From positions 186,001 through 250,000 of the forward strand of contig NZ_FNFN01000009.1 in the NCBI RefSeq assembly GCF_900101045.1: a DNA stretch of 64,000 nucleotides, read 5' to 3'. This stretch comes from Nocardioides sp. YR527 (GTDB lineage Bacteria > Actinomycetota > Actinomycetes > Propionibacteriales > Nocardioidaceae). Both the position numbers and the translations under genes were made by a program. The notes below the pieces were generated by a model. That model worked only from the letters and a program-made list of their open reading frames with translations, was not told the DNA's origin and did not search any database. Positions 60,359 to 64,000 of this stretch are shown here, in pieces. The stretch's first letter is position 1. Each line of letters begins with the position of its first letter.

Positions 60359-60454
60359 GAAAGTTTCGCGTGACCCGATGAGTTGCCGGCGCTGCGTACG
60401 TCCTAACCGGCAGATCGCGCACGACGGGTGCGCGAGAGGAGCTCAGGAGACACC

Positions 60455-61237
60455 ATGAACGCACAGCTTCAGGACCGCACCGCCATCGTCTGGGGTGGGG
60501 CGGGTGACATCGGCTCCACGACCGCGAAGGCCTTCGCCGAGGCGGGTGCCAAGGTCTACCTCGCCGGCCGCACCGAGGCCACCCTGGCGGCCAGGGCCGC
60601 GGAGGTCGGCGCCGCCGGCTACGGGGTCGTCGACATCCTCGACGAGGACGCCGTGGTCGCCTTCGTGGAGCGGGTCGTCGCCGAGACCGGCTCGCTCGAC
60701 ATCTCGTTCAACGTCGCCGACCGCGGCGACATCCAGGGGCAGGCGCTGCTGGAGATCTCGGCCGCCGACTACACCCAGCCGGTCGTACGCGGCATCACCG
60801 GCTCCTTCCACACCGCCCGCGCGGCGGCCAGGCAGATGGTGGCGCAAGGCCGGGGCGTCGTGCTCGCGCTCGACTCCGGCTCCGCACGCGGCTCGGCGCC
60901 CGGCATGGGCGGGACCAGCGCCGCCGACGGTGCCCTCGACGCGCTCGTCCGTGATCTGGCCGCGGAGGTCGGCCCCTCCGGCGTACGCGTCGTGGGGATC
61001 TGGACCGCCGGGATCACCGAGACCTTCACCCCGGAGAAGTTCGAGCGGGTCCTCGGGACGCGGCTCCCGGAGGAGGCCCTCGACGGGATCCGGGCCAACC
61101 TCGACGGCATGCGGATGACCAAGCGGTCGCCGCGGCTGAAGGAGGTCGCCGACACCGCGACCTTCCTCGCCTCCGACGGTGCCGGGGCGATCACCGGAAC
61201 CTGGCTCAACGTGACCAGCGGGATGCACCCGAGCTGA
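60455..61237 (+). CDS. SDR-family protein lacking the catalytic Tyr and Lys
   Basis: 260 residues. The cofactor loop is GGAGDIG (14-20), but the NNAG motif is NVAD (86-89) and the YxxxK site aligned with LDALVRDLA has Thr154 and Asp158 in TSAAD, so classical SDR catalysis is not expected. Other parts of the fold (AEVGPSGVRVVGIWTAG, ATFLASDGAGAITG) are complete. It follows the sigma factor gene by about 95 nt; GGAG is 7 nt before the ATG. It may bind NAD(P) without turnover, or act by other residues. Confidence 0.83.
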   Translation: MNAQLQDRTAIVWGGAGDIGSTTAKAFAEAGAKVYLAGRTEATLAARAAEVGAAGYGVVDILDEDAVVAFVERVVAETGSLDISFNVADRGDIQGQALLEISAADYTQPVVRGITGSFHTARAAARQMVAQGRGVVLALDSGSARGSAPGMGGTSAADGALDALVRDLAAEVGPSGVRVVGIWTAGITETFTPEKFERVLGTRLPEEALDGIRANLDGMRMTKRSPRLKEVADTATFLASDGAGAITGTWLNVTSGMHPS

Positions 61238-61244
61238 GACGTCG

Positions 61245-61260
61245 TAAGGTTCCCGGCATG
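61245..61260 (+). promoter_or_regulatory. Leaderless-type promoter of the acyltransferase gene
   Basis: TAAGGT (61245-61250) is 7 nt before the ATG at 61258, right behind the SDR stop. Confidence 0.45.
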
Positions 61261-61983
61261 TCCTGGACCAGGGGTGAGCCGCTCACCGACGTACATCGGG
61301 AGCGGCTCATCGCCGCCGGGCTCGCACCGGAGGTGCTGGCCGGGCTCGAGCTGAGCGAGATCACCGGACCGTTGCCGGAGTGGTGGCACGAGGGCGGCAA
61401 CGCGCTCTACCTGCGTGACGGGTTCCCGCTCGACCAGCGGCTGATCGAGCTGCTCGGGTTCTACCCGTTCTCCGACGCGCTGATCGTGGTCGCGACCGAC
61501 ATCACCTCGATGCAGGCGCTGCTGGTCGGCGGCGACTCGCCGACGATCTTCATCGGCCCGGACACGAGCATGGTCTGGGGCGAGATCTACTGCGGCGGCG
61601 GCTCTGCGGTGATCCTCTCCGGTGGCCTCGTCGCGACCTCGCGCGCCCAGATCGATGCCCGCAACGGCGGTTCGATCGTGGCTGCCCGCGACCAGCTATG
61701 GGCGGCCAACGTCTACGTCGCCACCGACGACATGCACCGCCTCGAGGACGGGGAGACGGGGCAGCGGATCAATCCGTACGGCGCCAACATCCGCTTCGGC
61801 GAGCACGTCTGGCTCGGTCGCGACGTGATCGTCACCGGCCACGCCGAGATCGGTGACGGAGCCGTCGTCGGCATGCGCGCGATGGTCCGCAACCAGAAGG
61901 TCGAGCCGCGCACGGCCGTGGCCGGCGTCCCCGCCCGGCTGATCCGCGAGAACGTCGTCTGGTCCGGCGAGGACACTCCCTGA
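61258..61983 (+). CDS. Left-handed beta-helix (hexapeptide) acyltransferase-like protein
   Basis: 241 residues. The middle and C-terminal parts have hexapeptide-type repeats (IFIGPD, VILSGG, GSIVAA, IRFGEHVWLGRDVIVTGHAEIGDGAVVGMRAMV in overlapping pieces) and the end VAGVPARLIREN, as in acetyltransferases of sugars and colanic acid. The active-site His of such enzymes could be in MHRLEDG, not certain. It probably O-acetylates a sugar or small molecule. No sugar-biosynthesis neighbours. Confidence 0.85.
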   Translation: MSWTRGEPLTDVHRERLIAAGLAPEVLAGLELSEITGPLPEWWHEGGNALYLRDGFPLDQRLIELLGFYPFSDALIVVATDITSMQALLVGGDSPTIFIGPDTSMVWGEIYCGGGSAVILSGGLVATSRAQIDARNGGSIVAARDQLWAANVYVATDDMHRLEDGETGQRINPYGANIRFGEHVWLGRDVIVTGHAEIGDGAVVGMRAMVRNQKVEPRTAVAGVPARLIRENVVWSGEDTP

Positions 61984-62081
61984 CGACCGCGGGGGAGCCG
62001 TACCGAACGGCCCGCCGCTCGTAACGTCCCATTCACATTGCGCCCGCCGCGGCGTCGCTGCCGGCACGCACGCTTGGCGCC

Positions 62082-62960
62082 ATGGCATCGGCCCACCGCC
62101 CTCTTGTGATCGGCCATCGCGGAGCACCCGGCTATCTGCCGGAGCACTCCCTGGAGTCCTACCGCCTGGCGCTGCGCCAGGGCGTGGACGCACTCGAGAC
62201 CGACGTGGTGATGACGAACGACGGGGTGATGGTTCTCCGGCACGAGAACGAGCTCTCCCGCACCACGGACGTCGCCTCCCGCCTGGAGTTCGCCGATCGG
62301 CGTACGACCAAGGTGATCAGCGGCAAGAAGTGGACTGGCTGGTTCACCGAGGACTTCACCTTCTCCGAGCTGCTCACCCTCGGCGCGCCGACGACGAGCC
62401 AGCCGATCATCACCCTCGACACCCTGCTGCTGCTCGTCGCCGACGAGTCTCAGCGCCGCGGGCGGCGGGTCGGGCTGCACGTGGAGGTCAAGCACCCGAC
62501 GTACTTCGCCTCCATCGGTCTGCCCGTCACCGAGACCCTCCTGCAGACTCTCGCCGACCACGGCGTCGAGGCCTGGAACAGCCTCCCGGGCCTGCCTACC
62601 CAGCGGCTGTGGCTGCAGAGCTTCGACGAGGCCTGGGTGCGGGAGATGAGCACCCGCACCGAGCTTCCGCTGGTACAGCTGGTCGACAAGAAGTGGGGTG
62701 CGGTCGACTGCGCTGAGATCGCGACGTACGCCCAGGCCATCGGCCCCAAGAAGTCGATGGTCCGCAAGAAGGGGCAGCCGCCCACCGGCTTGGCCGACGA
62801 GGCCCACCGACACGGCCTGCTGGTCTTCGTCTGGACCCTGAAAGCAGGACGTGACCAGGCGAATCGCCTCTTCGAGGCCGGGATCGACGGGGTCTTCGCC
62901 GACTACCCGAACCGTCCGATCGCGGCCTTGGCCGACATCACACAGGTACAGACCGCCTGA
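62082..62960 (+). CDS. Glycerophosphodiester phosphodiesterase
   Basis: 292 residues of the GDPD TIM-barrel family. The catalytic HRG is at 12-14 (VIGHRGAPGYLPEHSLESY), metal ligands Glu39 and Asp41 in ALETDVVMT and the second His54 in LRHENELSRTTD. It splits glycerophosphodiesters into glycerol 3-phosphate and an alcohol. No signal peptide is present, so it acts in the cytoplasm, feeding the GlpD-type dehydrogenase found at 19511. Length is close to GlpQ-type enzymes. Confidence 0.92.
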   Translation: MASAHRPLVIGHRGAPGYLPEHSLESYRLALRQGVDALETDVVMTNDGVMVLRHENELSRTTDVASRLEFADRRTTKVISGKKWTGWFTEDFTFSELLTLGAPTTSQPIITLDTLLLLVADESQRRGRRVGLHVEVKHPTYFASIGLPVTETLLQTLADHGVEAWNSLPGLPTQRLWLQSFDEAWVREMSTRTELPLVQLVDKKWGAVDCAEIATYAQAIGPKKSMVRKKGQPPTGLADEAHRHGLLVFVWTLKAGRDQANRLFEAGIDGVFADYPNRPIAALADITQVQTA

Positions 62961-62976
62961 GGCTGGCGCCCGCACG

Positions 62977-62992
62977 TAGGGTGTGGGGTATG
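62977..62992 (+). promoter_or_regulatory. Leaderless-type promoter of the TetR gene
   Basis: TAGGGT (62977-62982) is 7 nt before the ATG at 62990. Confidence 0.5.
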
Positions 62993-63610
62993 CCGCCCCT
63001 CAACGCGGACCGTGCGGTCCTGATCGCAGCTCGGGAGGTCCTGCTCAGGGATCCCCGCGCGACCATGGCAGCCGTCGCGGAGGAGGCCGGGATGGGAGTG
63101 GCCGGGCTCTATCGCCGCTACGCCAACAAGCAGGCTCTGCTGCGGGCCGTCGCCGCCGACAGCTACCGCCGCTACATCGCCTTCGCGGAGGCGGCGCTGA
63201 GCGACACCGACGACCCGTGGCACGCGTTCACGGGTTTCCTGCGCCAGGTCCTCGACGACGGGCTCCCGCGGATCACCCTCGCCCTGCGCGACGAGGTCAG
63301 CTTCGACCAGGGCCTACGTGACCTGGACAAGCTCGCCGTCCACACCACGAACCGCCTCCTGCGTGGCGCCCGCGGCAGCGGCATCCTCCGCCCCGACGTC
63401 ACCCGCGCCGACATCACCGTGCTCCTCGAGCAGATCAGTCGTATCGACGTAGGAGACGACGTACGCAGCGCCGCCCTGCGCCGCCGCTACCTCGCCCTGG
63501 TCTGCGACGGTCTTCGTGCCGAGGCCGCCAGCCGCCGGCTTCCGGGGCCGCCTCCGCACGAGGTCGAGCTCATCGGGCGTTGGGAGACGGGTGTCTCGAG
63601 CGTTTCCTAG
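62990..63610 (+). CDS. TetR family transcriptional regulator
   Basis: 206 residues. The N-terminal helix-turn-helix is ATMAAVAEEAGMGVAGLYRRYANKQALLRAVA (in pieces, about 24-55), with the common YRRYANK ending. The C-terminal helical part (LLRGARGSGILRPDVTRADI) is a ligand and dimer domain of usual size. ATG 62990 is used, supported by the TANNNT box; the frame is open to a GTG 9 nt earlier. No divergent or downstream gene in the window is a clear target. Confidence 0.87.
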   Translation: MPPLNADRAVLIAAREVLLRDPRATMAAVAEEAGMGVAGLYRRYANKQALLRAVAADSYRRYIAFAEAALSDTDDPWHAFTGFLRQVLDDGLPRITLALRDEVSFDQGLRDLDKLAVHTTNRLLRGARGSGILRPDVTRADITVLLEQISRIDVGDDVRSAALRRRYLALVCDGLRAEAASRRLPGPPPHEVELIGRWETGVSSVS

Positions 63611-63696
63611 GTACGCCCTACGCCTCGGGGTTGGGCGTTGCTTCTTGGGCGATGGCCGCCGACCCGTTATGGATGGTGTTCTCGGTCTCGTCCGGA

Positions 63697-63749
63697 GTCA
63701 AGGACGGCCTTCGGCCGCCGGCTTCGCCGGCCGCTTCGCGGTCCTTGAC
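63697..63749. repeat. Cloverleaf-like nested palindrome
   Basis: GTCAAGGAC (63697-63705) pairs with GTCCTTGAC (63741-63749). Within this are three hairpins in a row, each with a TTC loop: CGGCC-TTC-GGCCG (63705-63717), GCCGGC-TTC-GCCGGC (63717-63731) and CGC-TTC-GCG (63732-63740), with one shared base at each join. The layout gives a four-way junction in DNA or RNA. Confidence 0.8.
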
Positions 63750-63893
63750 ACCGGCCGACCCCGAGAATTTTGGCTGGTTATCGGGTCGGCGGCGGGGTTT
63801 GGCGCGGATTCCCTGGGTTGGGTACGGGCTTGGGAGTTCGGGTCGCTGACTCCTTGATGGAGCGGCTGGGTCGCGGCGCTTTTACTAGACGAT

Positions 63894-63927
63894 GACGCCT
63901 TGTGAATGAGGCGATTCACAAGGCGTC
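63894..63927. repeat. Perfect 14-bp hairpin
   Basis: GACGCCTTGTGAAT (63894-63907) pairs with ATTCACAAGGCGTC (63914-63927) around GAGGCG. No coding gene lies directly before it in the window; it may end a gene beyond the window or be a repeat. Confidence 0.75.
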
Positions 63928-64000
63928 GCTGCTTGGGTCGACAACCTTTGACAGGTAGCGGCGCCGGTTCCCGTGTTGTCACTTCGGCGCCGACTGTTCG

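Larger units (their letters stand above)
63611..64000. other. Gene-free, repeat-rich end of the window
   Basis: About 390 bases with no supported gene. It contains a cloverleaf-like inverted repeat (63697-63749) and a perfect 14-bp hairpin (63894-63927). Confidence 0.65.

Overview
The window is about 64 kb of high-GC actinobacterial chromosome. FbiC, F420-dependent enzymes, GuaB3, a mycobacterial-type ChoD and the strong G/C third-position bias point to a Nocardioides-like member of Nocardioidaceae. The genus is an inference. I saw no rRNA, tRNA, CRISPR array, transposase or prophage.

Layout. (1) 1-8.7 kb: the end of guaB3, a gap full of inverted repeats, then a tightly overlapping + strand operon of two SDRs, an MDR reductase, a HAD protein, an APH-like kinase and three acyl-CoA dehydrogenases. 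The HAD-kinase-dehydrogenase order matches the fused human ACAD10 protein and suggests hydroxyacyl-CoA breakdown. (2) 8.8-15.9 kb: a PucR-type regulator divergent from a LivGFHM-type ABC transporter with a lipoprotein binding protein, then an SDR paralogue that has lost its catalytic lysine. (3) 15.9-19.4 kb: S41 peptidase, serine hydrolase, Ala-Glu-type epimerase and NlpC/P60, consistent with cytoplasmic murein-peptide recycling. (4) 19.5-31.7 kb: GlpD, a WXG100-like four-gene cassette with atypical codon use, GNAT, GabD2, ChoD, GuaA and small membrane or hypothetical genes. (5) 31.7-38.8 kb: a GntR-controlled 5-oxoproline operon (NRAMP-like transporter, PxpA, DUF1445, fused PxpB-PxpC, biotin carboxylase/BCCP). 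(6) 38.8-46 kb: MarR/MMPL pair, hydrolase, adenosine-deaminase-like enzyme, VOC protein, DUF5709, and a sulfatase whose end overlaps that of its formylglycine-generating enzyme. (7) 47-59 kb: FbiC, an F420-dependent LLM oxidoreductase and an FGD-like enzyme, interleaved with a Ser/Thr kinase and two other membrane proteins that all carry one paralogous ectodomain with ten aligned cysteines. (8) 59-64 kb: ECF sigma factor with a SnoaL-like tail, degenerate SDR, hexapeptide acyltransferase, GDPD, TetR regulator and a repeat-rich end.

The most notable features are a REP/BIME-like palindromic element that is intergenic once and read in frame inside two different genes (the epimerase and the PxpB-PxpC linker), the triplicated ten-cysteine ectodomain linked to a kinase, a 19-bp inverted repeat covering the start of an SDR gene, and many genes with a TANNNT box only 6-8 nt before the start codon, which suggests widespread leaderless transcription.
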